From Deinococcus sp. (lineage in GTDB: Bacteria > Deinococcota > Deinococci > Deinococcales > Deinococcaceae), in assembly GCF_018260405.1 (NCBI RefSeq), contig NZ_JAGLBG010000070.1:1-13900 (forward strand): DNA of 13,900 nt, written 5' to 3'. This document shows positions 5,413 through 12,322 of this stretch, piece by piece; position 1 is the stretch's first letter, and each line of letters begins with the position of its first letter. Made by a program: the position numbers and the translations under genes. The notes under the pieces are model-generated. The model did no database searches and was not told where the DNA came from. It was given only the letters and a program-made list of their open reading frames with translations.

Positions 5413-6294
5413 GGAACCACGCTGCGGGAGCTGCTAAGCCAGTCCGTCGCCACGCTGAAGCTCGCCAATGTTCCCTCGCCAGAGGTGGATGCCCGCGAGC
5501 TTTTACAGCGTGCGCTGGGGCTTTCGCGTGTGGCGCTGCTGACCCGCGCCGCTGAAGTTGTTGTTGAGGCCGACGCCGCAAAAGTGGCAGACCTGGTGGC
5601 CCGCCGCGCCGCCCGCATACCGCTGCAACACCTGCTGGGCGAGGTGGAATGGGGCGGCGTACGCCTGAAGGTAGATGGGCGGGCACTGGTGCCGAGGCCG
5701 GAGACGGAAGTGCTGCTGGAACTGGCGTTGCGGGTAGCAGAAGGCTGGTTGGCCCCGTCCTTGTCCACAAGCCACAAGCCACGAGCCAAAAGCATTCTCG
5801 ACATCGGCACAGGGACGGGCGCACTGGCCCTCGGCCTCAAAAATGCCCTTCCAGACGCCGACGTGTGGGCCTGCGACATCAGCGGCGAAGCACTGGCACT
5901 GGCAAGGGAGAACGCCGCGTTAAACGGGCTGGACGTACATTTCGTGCCGTCGGATTTGCTGGGGGCCTTTTTGCAGTTGGGGCAGCCGCGCCCGGTGTTC
6001 GACCTTATCGTGAGTAACCCGCCCTACCTGCCCGCCGCCGACCGTGAAACGGCCGACCCCGAAGTGCAGCACGACCCCGAACTGGCGCTGTATGCCGGAG
6101 ACGACGGCCTGGCACTGGCCCGCCCGCTGGTGGCCGAGGCGTGGCAGGTGCTTTTGCCAGGCGGCACGCTGCTGCTAGAGCTTGACCCGCGCAATGTGGA
6201 GCAGTTGGCGGGCGAAATGCAGGGCTGGCATTCCGAAATCCTGTGCGACTTGACTGGGCGGCAGCGGTTTTTGCGGGCTGTCCGCGCCGGGTGA
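5407..6294 (+). CDS. prmC: release factor N5-glutamine methyltransferase
   Basis: PrmC methylates the glutamine of the GGQ motif of release factors RF1 and RF2 using S-adenosylmethionine, improving termination. The 295-residue protein has the N-terminal helical release-factor-binding domain (about 1-85), the ALVPRPETEVLLE segment, the SAM-binding loop DIGTGTG at 132-138, and the catalytic NPPY at 204-207 within VSNPPYLPAADRE. The C-terminal GWHSEILCDLTGRQRFLRA is typical. It starts at GTG 5407 in a tandem heptamer array with GAGAGG 6 nt upstream. A second, unrelated heptamer array encodes residues 120-129, just before motif I. The usual partner prfA is not next to it. Function is confident; start choice is moderately confident because of the repeats. 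Confidence 0.93.
   Translation: MSGTTLRELLSQSVATLKLANVPSPEVDARELLQRALGLSRVALLTRAAEVVVEADAAKVADLVARRAARIPLQHLLGEVEWGGVRLKVDGRALVPRPETEVLLELALRVAEGWLAPSLSTSHKPRAKSILDIGTGTGALALGLKNALPDADVWACDISGEALALARENAALNGLDVHFVPSDLLGAFLQLGQPRPVFDLIVSNPPYLPAADRETADPEVQHDPELALYAGDDGLALARPLVAEAWQVLLPGGTLLLELDPRNVEQLAGEMQGWHSEILCDLTGRQRFLRAVRAG
5766..5793 (+). repeat. four tandem heptamers inside prmC
   Basis: CACAAGC, CACAAGC, CACGAGC and CAAAAGC are contiguous. They encode part of the linker STSHKPRAKS (around residues 120-129) between the N-terminal domain and the SAM-binding fold. Since 7 is not a multiple of 3, gain or loss of a single unit would shift the frame before both catalytic motifs. Confidence 0.75.
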
Positions 6295-6339
6295 ACGAAG
6301 ACCCGGAAGTTGCGTTCAGCAAGTGTTAATCTAGGAGAG

Positions 6340-6365
6340 CAGCCGAGGGGCTGACATTCTTTTTT
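6340..6365 (+). terminator. stem-loop with T6 tract after prmC
   Basis: CAGCC (6340-6344) and GGCTG (6349-6353) close a GAGG tetraloop. Six Ts follow at 6360-6365 after a 6-nt gap. Its position 46 nt past the prmC stop suits a terminator, but the gap between stem and T tract weakens the call. Confidence 0.4.
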
Positions 6366-6477
6366 ATCCAGTCGCGTCCCGTGAGACGCTCCAGCCCCGA
6401 CATTGACAGGCTGGTTAGCCTGCCCAGCGAGGCGGCACCGGAGACGAAAATGCTTACCGCAATGACATTTCAGCGTC
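6366..6477 (+). promoter_or_regulatory. structured leader upstream of purC
   Basis: Three hairpins can be drawn in the leader: GCGTC/GACGC (6374-6378 with 6385-6389); CAGGCT/AGCCTG (6407-6412 with 6417-6422, GGTT loop); and a two-part helix GACG+AAATG (6443-6452) with CATTT+CGTC (6466-6477). The last one would enclose the start of the upstream ORF at 6450. A TTGACA at 6403-6408 overlaps the second hairpin but has no -10 at the right distance. No known purine, ZTP or cobalamin riboswitch core is recognised. Confidence 0.35.
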
Positions 6478-6530
6478 GTCCCACCACTGTTCGGGAGGCG
6501 CTTTTCCTACATTACAGGGGGACAGTATGA
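6450..6530 (+). CDS. 26-codon upstream ORF coupled to purC
   Basis: An ATG at 6450 opens a 26-codon frame, basic in the middle (FQRRPTTVREALFLHYRG), ending in a TGA at 6528-6530 that overlaps the purC ATG as ATGA. GGAG at 6440-6443 lies 6 nt before the start, a good ribosome site. The same 4-nt overlap joins purS, the cupin gene and purQ downstream, so translational coupling is plausible. The purC ribosome site AGGGGG (6516-6521) lies inside this frame. It resembles no leader peptide known to me, and no run of a single regulatory amino acid is visible. It may be a leader peptide, a small protein, or a chance frame. Confidence 0.45.
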   Translation: MLTAMTFQRRPTTVREALFLHYRGTV

Positions 6531-7255
6531 CCACAGGAGAACTTAATCGGGGCGAACTGAAGTACGAGGGCAAGGCCAAGCGAGTGTACGCGACTGCTAA
6601 CCCAGCCGAGTACATCGTGGAGTACAAGGACGACGCCACCGCCTTCAACGCCCAGAAACGTGGCACCTGGGAGGGCAAAGGCCAGACCAACAACGCCATT
6701 ACCGCGCATCTGTACCCCCAGCTCGAAGCCGCCGGAATCCCCACGCACTTTATAGAGAAGCTGGATGACCGCCACCAGCGCGTAAAGGCCGTGGTTATTG
6801 TGCCGGTAGAAGTCATTGTCCGTAACGTGGCTGCGGGCAGCTTTAGCAAGCGCCTGGGCATTGAGGAAGGCACGCCGCTCTCTCGCCCCGTCGTGGAATA
6901 TTGCTACAAAAGTGACGCGCTAGGCGACCCGTTGATCAACTCAGACACCGCCATAGCGCTGGGCTGGGCTACCCAGGAAGACCTGAAGACCATCCGTGAG
7001 TTAGCCCTGAAGGTACGCGACTTTTTGACTGACTACTTTGCTCAGCGCGGCGTGCGCCTGATTGATTTTAAGCTGGAGTTTGGCAAGTTGGCAGACGGCG
7101 AAATCGTGCTGGCCGACGAAATCAGCCCCGACACTTGCCGCTTTTGGGACGCTACAACCAATGAAAAGCTGGACAAAGACCGCTTCCGACGTGACCTGGG
7201 CGGCGAGGCCGAAGCCTACGCCGAGATGCTGCGGCGCGTGACCACTGAAGTCTGA
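6527..7255 (+). CDS. purC: phosphoribosylaminoimidazole-succinocarboxamide (SAICAR) synthase
   Basis: PurC joins CAIR with aspartate using ATP to make SAICAR in de novo purine synthesis, in the cytoplasm. The 242-residue length is typical of the compact bacterial enzyme. Signature segments are KYEGKAKRVYAT near the N terminus, EYKDDATAFNAQKRGTWEGKG, the PVEVIVRNVAAGSFSKRLG motif, LIDFKLEFGK, and LADEISPDTCRFWD, which carries conserved nucleotide- and metal-binding residues. AGGGGG at 6516-6521 is spaced 5 nt from the ATG and fixes the start. It is preceded by a 26-codon upstream ORF whose stop overlaps the ATG, and followed after a 127-nt gap by purS, so it heads the purine cluster, possibly as its own transcript. 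Confidence 0.97.
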   Translation: MTTGELNRGELKYEGKAKRVYATANPAEYIVEYKDDATAFNAQKRGTWEGKGQTNNAITAHLYPQLEAAGIPTHFIEKLDDRHQRVKAVVIVPVEVIVRNVAAGSFSKRLGIEEGTPLSRPVVEYCYKSDALGDPLINSDTAIALGWATQEDLKTIRELALKVRDFLTDYFAQRGVRLIDFKLEFGKLADGEIVLADEISPDTCRFWDATTNEKLDKDRFRRDLGGEAEAYAEMLRRVTTEV

Positions 7256-7329
7256 GCGTTTAGGGTGTGCGCTTGTTTAAGTTCCCCCGCTGATGCTTTA
7301 AAGCAGTTCGCTCAACATTAAGCTATTTA

Positions 7330-7362
7330 TAACGCCATTTAACGCCAAATAGTCGCTTATAG
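7330..7362 (+). promoter_or_regulatory. direct repeat and -10-like element upstream of purS
   Basis: TAACGCCA occurs at 7330-7337 and again at 7340-7347, 10 bp apart and so on the same face of the helix. A -10-like TTATAG follows at 7357-7362, 20 nt before the purS ATG. This is a candidate operator-promoter for the purS operon. No regulator can be named. The ribosome site AAGGAG is at 7372-7377, spaced 5 nt from the ATG. Confidence 0.35.
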
Positions 7363-7382
7363 ACAACTCCCAAGGAGTCTTC

Positions 7383-7631
7383 ATGAATTACCAGGCCAGA
7401 ATCTATATTACCCTCAAGCCTTCTATCCTCGATCCGCAGGGCCGTACTGTTGAACGCGCCCTTTCGCACCTGAACCACACCAACGTGGGCAATGTCCGCA
7501 TCGGCAAGTACATCGAACTGAACCTCAGCGGCGAAAGGGACGACGTGGAAGCGCAACTCAAAGACATCGTGGAAAACGTGCTGAGCAACCCTATCATGGA
7601 AGACGCCCGCTGGGAGCTAGACGAAGCATGA
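7383..7631 (+). CDS. purS: FGAM synthase subunit PurS
   Basis: PurS is the small structural subunit that bridges PurQ and small PurL in the three-part formylglycinamidine ribonucleotide synthase. It probably helps channel ammonia from PurQ to PurL. The 82-residue product matches the family in length and pattern: the strand YQARIYITLKPSILDPQG, the helix TVERALSHLNHTNVGNVRIGKYIEL, and the second alpha-beta unit VEAQLKDIVENVLSNPIMED. AAGGAG at 7372-7377 fixes the start. The TGA overlaps the ATG of the cupin gene by 4 nt, so expression of the two is coupled. Confidence 0.96.
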   Translation: MNYQARIYITLKPSILDPQGRTVERALSHLNHTNVGNVRIGKYIELNLSGERDDVEAQLKDIVENVLSNPIMEDARWELDEA

Positions 7632-7999
7632 GCCTGCCTGACGTGATCCGGTTGCAGGAGAAGTTTGACTTGTTTAGCGAGCACTGGCAGCCGAAGGTGA
7701 TCGGGGAACTGAACGGCCAGCACATAAGGCTTGCCAAGATCAGTGGTGAGTTCGTGTGGCACAGCCACGAGCACGAGGACGAGCTGTTCATGGTCATGCA
7801 GGGCAAATTGCTGATGCGTTTCAGAGACGGCGAGCGGCGTGTGGGGGTAGGCGAGATGATCATCGTGCCGCGCGGTGTGGAGCACCTACCAGTCGCAGAA
7901 AGTGGAGAGGTCTGGATAATGATGTTTGAACCTGCGGGCACCCTGAACACCGGGAATGTCGTGAACGAGCGCACGGTGTCGCAACCGGAGCGCGTATGA
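7628..7999 (+). CDS. small single-domain cupin protein between purS and purQ
   Basis: The 123-residue protein has both cupin motifs. Motif 1 spans residues 40-59 with metal-ligand candidates His45, His47 and Glu52 (G...WHSHEHEDE...G); motif 2, GEMIIVPRGVEHLP, has His86. It should be a small beta-barrel metal-binding protein in the cytoplasm. It is fused into the purine operon by ATGA overlaps on both sides, with purS upstream and purQ downstream, and would be made together with FGAM synthase subunits. The family covers isomerases, dioxygenases and non-enzymatic sensors, so the activity cannot be assigned. A role in purine or folate-linked metabolism is only suggested by position. Confidence 0.85.
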   Translation: MSLPDVIRLQEKFDLFSEHWQPKVIGELNGQHIRLAKISGEFVWHSHEHEDELFMVMQGKLLMRFRDGERRVGVGEMIIVPRGVEHLPVAESGEVWIMMFEPAGTLNTGNVVNERTVSQPERV

Positions 8000-8655
8000 A
8001 AACCGCCGTTATACAGTTTCCAGGCTCCAACTGCGACGCCGACGCGCTACACGCCGCCAAACTTCTGCTCGACGACAGCGCCGAGTTTGTATGGCATACC
8101 GAAACCGACTTGCCAGAAGGCACTGAGCTGGTCTTTCTGCCCGGAGGCTTTAGTTACGGCGACCACCTCCGCAGCGGCGCGATTGCCGCCCGCAGCCCGA
8201 TTATGAATGCGGTCAAGGCTCACGCCGAAGCAGGCGGGTATGTGCTGGGCGTGTGCAACGGCTTTCAAGTGCTGACCGAGGCGGGGCTGCTGCCCGGTGC
8301 GCTCAGCCGTAACCGCGACATTCATTTTCACTGCCAGTCGGTACACCTGCGCGTGGAGAACAACCAAACCGCCTTTTCCCGCGCCTACACTCAGGGTCAG
8401 CGTATAGAAATCCCCATCGCGCACGGTGAGGGTAACTATTACGCCAGTGCCGCCACTATCGCCGAACTGGAGGAGGGGGGCCGCGTGGTCTTTCGCTACG
8501 CCGACAACCCCAACGGCAGCCTCAACGACATTGCAGGCATCGTGAATAAGCGCGGCAACGTACTGGGTATGATGCCGCACCCCGAACGCGCCCTAGAGTC
8601 GCTACTGGGCAGTGAAGACGGGCGCGGCGTATTTGAGTCACTGAAGGCGAAATAG
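7996..8655 (+). CDS. purQ: FGAM synthase glutaminase subunit PurQ
   Basis: PurQ is the class I glutamine amidotransferase subunit that hydrolyses glutamine and passes ammonia to PurL for conversion of FGAR to FGAM. The 219-residue length is normal. The N terminus TAVIQFPGSNCDADALHA is diagnostic, the oxyanion region is FLPGGFSYGDHLRSG, the nucleophile is Cys87 in GVCNGFQVL, and His195/Glu197 in MMPHPERALES complete the triad. Its ATG overlaps the cupin stop codon by 4 nt. Downstream the expected partner purL is displaced by about 1.24 kb of accessory genes. Confidence 0.97.
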   Translation: MKTAVIQFPGSNCDADALHAAKLLLDDSAEFVWHTETDLPEGTELVFLPGGFSYGDHLRSGAIAARSPIMNAVKAHAEAGGYVLGVCNGFQVLTEAGLLPGALSRNRDIHFHCQSVHLRVENNQTAFSRAYTQGQRIEIPIAHGEGNYYASAATIAELEEGGRVVFRYADNPNGSLNDIAGIVNKRGNVLGMMPHPERALESLLGSEDGRGVFESLKAK

Positions 8656-8686
8656 TACGACTTCTCGCAGTATGGTAACCTAGAGT

Positions 8687-9058
8687 ATGACAGCTATTCC
8701 TCTATTTAACTTGGGCAAGTACCTGCAAGAGCACGGGCTGACAGCTTATGCGCTGGTCAAAGAGGTCGAGGGCAAGGTTCCCGCCAGCACAGTCTACGGT
8801 CTGGCGCGAAAGCCCGCCCAGCGCATTGACCTGCCGACGGTGTACGCCTTACTGGAGGCTCTGGAACGGCTGTGTGGCAAAAAAGTAGAGATAGGAGAAG
8901 TTGTCGAACGGCTGGAGCGGCAGGCGGATGCGCCTCCAAAACCTTCTGCCGCCGCCCCGAATCTGGACAAGACCTTCCGTTACAGCGGCTCTGGCAAACG
9001 CCTTGGCCTACCCTCTGGCACCGTGTCCCGCCTGATTTCTGAAGGGCGTGAACCTTGA
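8687..9058 (+). CDS. helix-turn-helix protein, probable antitoxin of a PIN-toxin pair
   Basis: The 123-residue product begins with a compact Cro/C1-type helix-turn-helix (about residues 8-65: LGKYLQEHGLTAYALVKEVE through STVYGLARKP to LPTVYALLEALERLCG). A Pro/Ala-rich linker follows, then a basic C-terminal tail with YSGSGKRLGLPSGTVSRL. It would bind DNA, and its position directly before a PIN toxin with a 4-nt overlap argues that it neutralises the toxin and autoregulates the pair. A weak -10-like TATGGT lies at 8671-8676, and AGTATG is repeated at 8669-8674 and 8684-8689; no good ribosome site is seen. The pair sits 31 nt after purQ in the same direction. The antitoxin role is inferred from context. 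Confidence 0.75.
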   Translation: MTAIPLFNLGKYLQEHGLTAYALVKEVEGKVPASTVYGLARKPAQRIDLPTVYALLEALERLCGKKVEIGEVVERLERQADAPPKPSAAAPNLDKTFRYSGSGKRLGLPSGTVSRLISEGREP

Positions 9059-9486
9059 CCATTTTGTATCTGGATTCTAGTGCCCTCGCCAAGTTGTATT
9101 TGGATGAGGACAATACAGAACAGCAAAAGGTCATTGATTTACTGGGTGAATACCCGAAGGTTGCTACCTGCATCATCGCTTACGCCGAGGTGAGCGGCAT
9201 TTTTGCCCGCCTTTTTCACGGAGGCACTCTGGATGAAGCGGACTACGCCGACAAGCTAGGGCGGTTTACGGCTGACTGGCAAACGGTCATCGTGCTGGAT
9301 GTAACCCCAGAAGTGAATAGTCGCGCCGCCCAAGTTATGAAAGCCCAACGCGGCCTGCGGGCAATAGACGCGCTCCACCTTGCCGCTGCTCTCACCCTGC
9401 GCGGGAGTGTCAGCCTGCGCTTCGTCACCTTTGACACGAGGCTAGAGGAAGTGGCCAATAAGTTAATGGCGGAGGCGGTGGCGTGA
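9055..9486 (+). CDS. PIN-domain (VapC family) ribonuclease toxin
   Basis: The 143-residue PIN domain has the full set of acidic metal ligands: Asp7 in YLDSSALAKLY, Glu45 in AYAEVSG, Asp105 in AIDALHLAAA and Asp127 in FVTFDTRLEEVA. VapC-type toxins are magnesium-dependent endoribonucleases that cut tRNA or rRNA and arrest growth until neutralised. Translation begins at TTG 9055, overlapping the antitoxin TGA (TTGA), with GAAGGG at 9041-9046 spaced 8 nt. A weak start coupled to the antitoxin would keep the toxin level low. All catalytic residues are intact, so the toxin looks functional. The RNA target is unknown. Confidence 0.88.
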   Translation: MTILYLDSSALAKLYLDEDNTEQQKVIDLLGEYPKVATCIIAYAEVSGIFARLFHGGTLDEADYADKLGRFTADWQTVIVLDVTPEVNSRAAQVMKAQRGLRAIDALHLAAALTLRGSVSLRFVTFDTRLEEVANKLMAEAVA

Positions 9487-9519
9487 GCCTAAGTAAAAAT
9501 TTGCCTGAGATACTTTGAA

Positions 9520-9903
9520 ATGGGAATGTTTCTATTATTTTTGGTAGCACTCGACATTTTTTCCTTGCTTTTTGTGCTTATGCTTTTTAGCATTGTTCCC
9601 TCATTCGTCGCCACTAGTTCGGGAAATCAAGAGGATTTCAAAATAATTTATTTTAAGGCTGTTTATTCCGTCCCGATTGGCTTCATTTTAGGCACTGCCA
9701 TCACCTATCTCCTCTCCTTATCAGAGCATCCCGACCTCACTTGGCATGAATTGAATCTTTTCACGGTTTGGTTCAGCAAATTTCCCATCATCGCTTCTGT
9801 CGTTTTTGTGGCTGGTTTAGTGAGCCAATTTATCTATTGCTTTTCTAAAATCAGACCATCTTTAAACACCCCAACGTTGAGCAGTAAGGAGCAAAATCCA
9901 TGA
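9520..9903 (+). CDS. AT-rich small membrane protein of unknown function
   Basis: The 127-residue protein has three strongly hydrophobic segments (about residues 3-31, 47-67 and 80-108) and a short polar C terminus, so it is an inner-membrane protein. I do not recognise a family. Its DNA is clearly richer in A+T than every neighbour, with codons such as TTT, TTA, ATT and AAA that the pur genes mostly avoid, which suggests recent acquisition. No good ribosome site precedes ATG 9520; ATG 9526 is an in-frame alternative. Its last codons contain the purL ribosome site TAAGGAG, and its TGA overlaps the purL ATG by 4 nt, so it is translationally linked to purL. It lies 33 nt after the toxin gene and may or may not belong to that module. 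Confidence 0.65.
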   Translation: MGMFLLFLVALDIFSLLFVLMLFSIVPSFVATSSGNQEDFKIIYFKAVYSVPIGFILGTAITYLLSLSEHPDLTWHELNLFTVWFSKFPIIASVVFVAGLVSQFIYCFSKIRPSLNTPTLSSKEQNP

Positions 9904-12134
9904 TCCAATCCACCAAATCTCTCCGTGACCAAGCTGCCACTTTCGGCCTTACCACCGAAGAATTTGACCTCTTCGTCTCACAACTGGGCCGCGAACCCAA
10001 CGCCCTTGAAGCCGCCATCATCGGCGCAATGTGGTCGGAACACTGCGGGTATAAGAACTCGCGCCCGCTGTTTAGCGCCTTTCCCACCACTGGCCCGCAG
10101 GTGCTGCAAGGCCCCGGTGAAAACGCGGGCGTGGTGGATATTGGCGAGGGTTACGGCCTGGCCTTTAAGATGGAATCCCACAACCACCCCTCGGCGGTGG
10201 AACCCGTGCAGGGCGCGGCGACGGGCGTAGGCGGCATCTTGCGCGACATTTTTGCCATGGGTGCTCGGCCTTTTGCCGTGCTGGATAGCCTGCGCTTTGG
10301 CAACCCCGATCACCCCCGCACCAAGTTTCTGGTGAACGGCGTGATCGACGGCATCGCCCACTACGGCAACGCGATTGGCGTGCCCACCGTGGGCGGCGAA
10401 GTCACCTTTCACCCCAGCTACCAGGAAAACCCGCTGGTCAACGTGATGGCGCTGGGCCTGCTGCGCCACGAAGACCTGGCCAAAGGCACGATGGGCGAAG
10501 TCGGTAACCATATTATCTATGTCGGCTCCAAGACCGGGCGCGATGGGCTGGGCGGCGCGGTATTCTCGTCGGCTGACCTCAGCGCGGCTTCGCAGGCTGA
10601 CCGTCCCGCCGTGCAGGTGGGCGACCCCTTCATGGAAAAACTGCTGCTGGAAGCGACCCTAGAGGCGATTCAGGCGGGCCTCGTGGCGGGCGTGCAGGAC
10701 ATGGGCGCGGCGGGACTGGTGTCTTCTACCTGTGAAATGGCCTACCGCGCAGGCTTAGGCCTCACCATGAATCTGGATCAGGTGCCCACCCGCGAGTCGG
10801 GCATGGTGCCCATGGAACTGTGCCTGTCCGAGTCGCAGGAGCGCATGATTCTGGTGCCTGTCCCTGGCAAGGAACAGGAACTGTTTGACCTGCTGGAAAA
10901 GTGGGAACTAGACGTGGTGAACATTGGCGAGGTGGAGGCCCATGACCGCTACCGCCTGACGTGGAAGGGCGAAGTGGTGTGCGACCTGCCCGTGGCGCTG
11001 CTGAACGAGGCCCCCAAATACACCCGCGAGGGCGTGGAGTCGCCTGACATCAAGGCTGCCCGCGAGCGCGACCTGAGCGGCGTGCCTGTTCCCGCCGACC
11101 TGGGCGCGGTGCTTATTGAGTTGCTGTCTCACCCCACCATTGCCAGCAAGCGCCCCATTTTTGAGCGCTATGACCATCAGGTGATGACCAATACGGTGGT
11201 TGTCCCCGGCTCGGCAGACGCCGCCGTGCTGCGTGTCAAAGGCTCGGGCATGGGCGTGGCCGCGACCAGTGATTGCAACCCGCGCTTCGTGCAGCTCGAC
11301 CCATATACAGGTGCCGCCGCCGCCGTTGCCGAGGCCGCCCGCAACCTCGCCTGCGTGGGCGCGACACCGCTGGCGATTACCGACAACCTTAACTTTGGCA
11401 ACCCGTACCGCCCGGAGGTCTACTACCAGCTTCAGCAGGCCGTGCAGGGCATCGCCGACGCCTGCCGCGCCCTGAATACCCCCGTCACGGGCGGCAACGT
11501 CAGCCTGTACAACCAGTACACCCAGGGCGACGAGCGCGTGGCGATTCACCCGACCCCCACGATTGGCATGGTGGGCGTGCTGCCCGACGTGACGGTGCGG
11601 GCGACGCTGGAACTCAAGGCGGCGGGGCAAAAGTTGATTCTGTTGGGTGAACATGCCGACACCATCGGCGCGTCGCAGTACCTCGAAACGGTGCATGGTT
11701 TAGAAGCCGGGCAGGTGCCGGAGCTTGACCTCGGCCTCGCCCAGCAGGTGGTGGACGGCACACTGACCCTCATCCGCGCTGGGCTGACCGACACCGCGCA
11801 TGACTGCGCCGAGGGTGGACTGGCGGTGGCTCTGGCCGAGATGGCTATTGCCGGGGGCATCGGCCTGAAAGTCTCGCTGGACGCCCCTACCAGCACCCGC
11901 GCCGACGCCCTGCTGTTCGGTGAAGCGCATAGCCGCGTGATTGTGGCTGTAGCTGACGAAGCCGCCGCCAGAGCCAAACTCGACGAACTGGGTGTGCCTC
12001 ATGTCCTGATTGGCGAAACGCTAGACACACCTCATGTCACGATTGCCGCCCCCGCGCAACAGGTACATTTGAGTGTGAATCTTGAAGCCTTGAAGCGGGC
12101 CTGGGAAGAACCTTTGAAAGGGATACTGGGGTGA
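9900..12134 (+). CDS. purL: FGAM synthase large subunit PurL (small type)
   Basis: PurL catalyses the ATP-dependent amidation of FGAR to FGAM using ammonia from PurQ, working with PurS. The 744-residue size is that of the small PurL that needs separate PurS and PurQ, unlike the roughly 1300-residue single-chain form. Key regions are MWSEHCGYKNSRPLF at residues 44-58 with catalytic-region His48, FKMESHNHPSAVEP, GVGGILRDIFAMGARP, GVQDMGAAGLVSSTCEMA, the second-half ACVGATPLAITDNLNFGNP and HDCAEGGLAVALAEMA. TAAGGAG at 9885-9891 lies 8 nt before the ATG, inside the preceding membrane-protein gene. It is full length and undamaged. Confidence 0.97.
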   Translation: MIQSTKSLRDQAATFGLTTEEFDLFVSQLGREPNALEAAIIGAMWSEHCGYKNSRPLFSAFPTTGPQVLQGPGENAGVVDIGEGYGLAFKMESHNHPSAVEPVQGAATGVGGILRDIFAMGARPFAVLDSLRFGNPDHPRTKFLVNGVIDGIAHYGNAIGVPTVGGEVTFHPSYQENPLVNVMALGLLRHEDLAKGTMGEVGNHIIYVGSKTGRDGLGGAVFSSADLSAASQADRPAVQVGDPFMEKLLLEATLEAIQAGLVAGVQDMGAAGLVSSTCEMAYRAGLGLTMNLDQVPTRESGMVPMELCLSESQERMILVPVPGKEQELFDLLEKWELDVVNIGEVEAHDRYRLTWKGEVVCDLPVALLNEAPKYTREGVESPDIKAARERDLSGVPVPADLGAVLIELLSHPTIASKRPIFERYDHQVMTNTVVVPGSADAAVLRVKGSGMGVAATSDCNPRFVQLDPYTGAAAAVAEAARNLACVGATPLAITDNLNFGNPYRPEVYYQLQQAVQGIADACRALNTPVTGGNVSLYNQYTQGDERVAIHPTPTIGMVGVLPDVTVRATLELKAAGQKLILLGEHADTIGASQYLETVHGLEAGQVPELDLGLAQQVVDGTLTLIRAGLTDTAHDCAEGGLAVALAEMAIAGGIGLKVSLDAPTSTRADALLFGEAHSRVIVAVADEAAARAKLDELGVPHVLIGETLDTPHVTIAAPAQQVHLSVNLEALKRAWEEPLKGILG

Positions 12135-12153
12135 GAGAGTGGGGGGCAGACCA

Positions 12154-12202
12154 AGCCTCTCCTCACTCGTGGGGGAGATGTCGCGTAGCGCCAGAGGGCG
12201 GG
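12154..12202 (+). repeat. left arm of an inverted repeat flanking the DUF559 cassette
   Basis: This 49-nt segment, starting 20 nt after the purL stop, is the reverse complement of the right arm at 12681-12729 over most of its length, including an exact 17-nt match CTCGTGGGGGAGATGTC (12166-12182). It can fold on itself with TCTCC (12158-12162) pairing to GGAGA (12174-12178). It looks like a REP-type palindromic unit. Confidence 0.7.
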
Positions 12203-12282
12203 CCACTCAGCGCCTTGACAGGCCGCCAGTTGGCTTGTCGGTGGAAAAGGGGCGGGTTCGGTGGTTACGCGCCAGTTCCCCC

Positions 12283-12308
12283 CCCTCCAAGCTTCTCCGC
12301 TAGGAGGG
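12283..12308. repeat. hairpin near the end of the DUF559 pseudogene
   Basis: CCCTCC (12283-12288) pairs with GGAGGG (12303-12308) across a 14-nt loop. It lies just beyond the C-terminal end of the DUF559 reading frame and may be a terminator or a further palindromic unit of the cassette. Between it and the left repeat arm (12203-12282) I see no gene. Confidence 0.35.
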
Positions 12309-12322
12309 CGGCGCTCAGTGCC

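Noticed and set aside
6474..6500. Fragment resembling part of a cobalamin riboswitch (CCACTG followed by CGGGAGGC)
   Set aside because: The remaining conserved boxes, including the GCCAGGAGACC-type element, are missing, and the stretch is better explained as the upstream ORF.
6366..6526. ZTP (pfl) or purine riboswitch before purC
   Set aside because: The location suits one, but the conserved core sequences are not present by eye.
10908..11696. 262-codon minus-strand frame inside purL
   Set aside because: It is antisense to intact purL with no domain signature or ribosome site.
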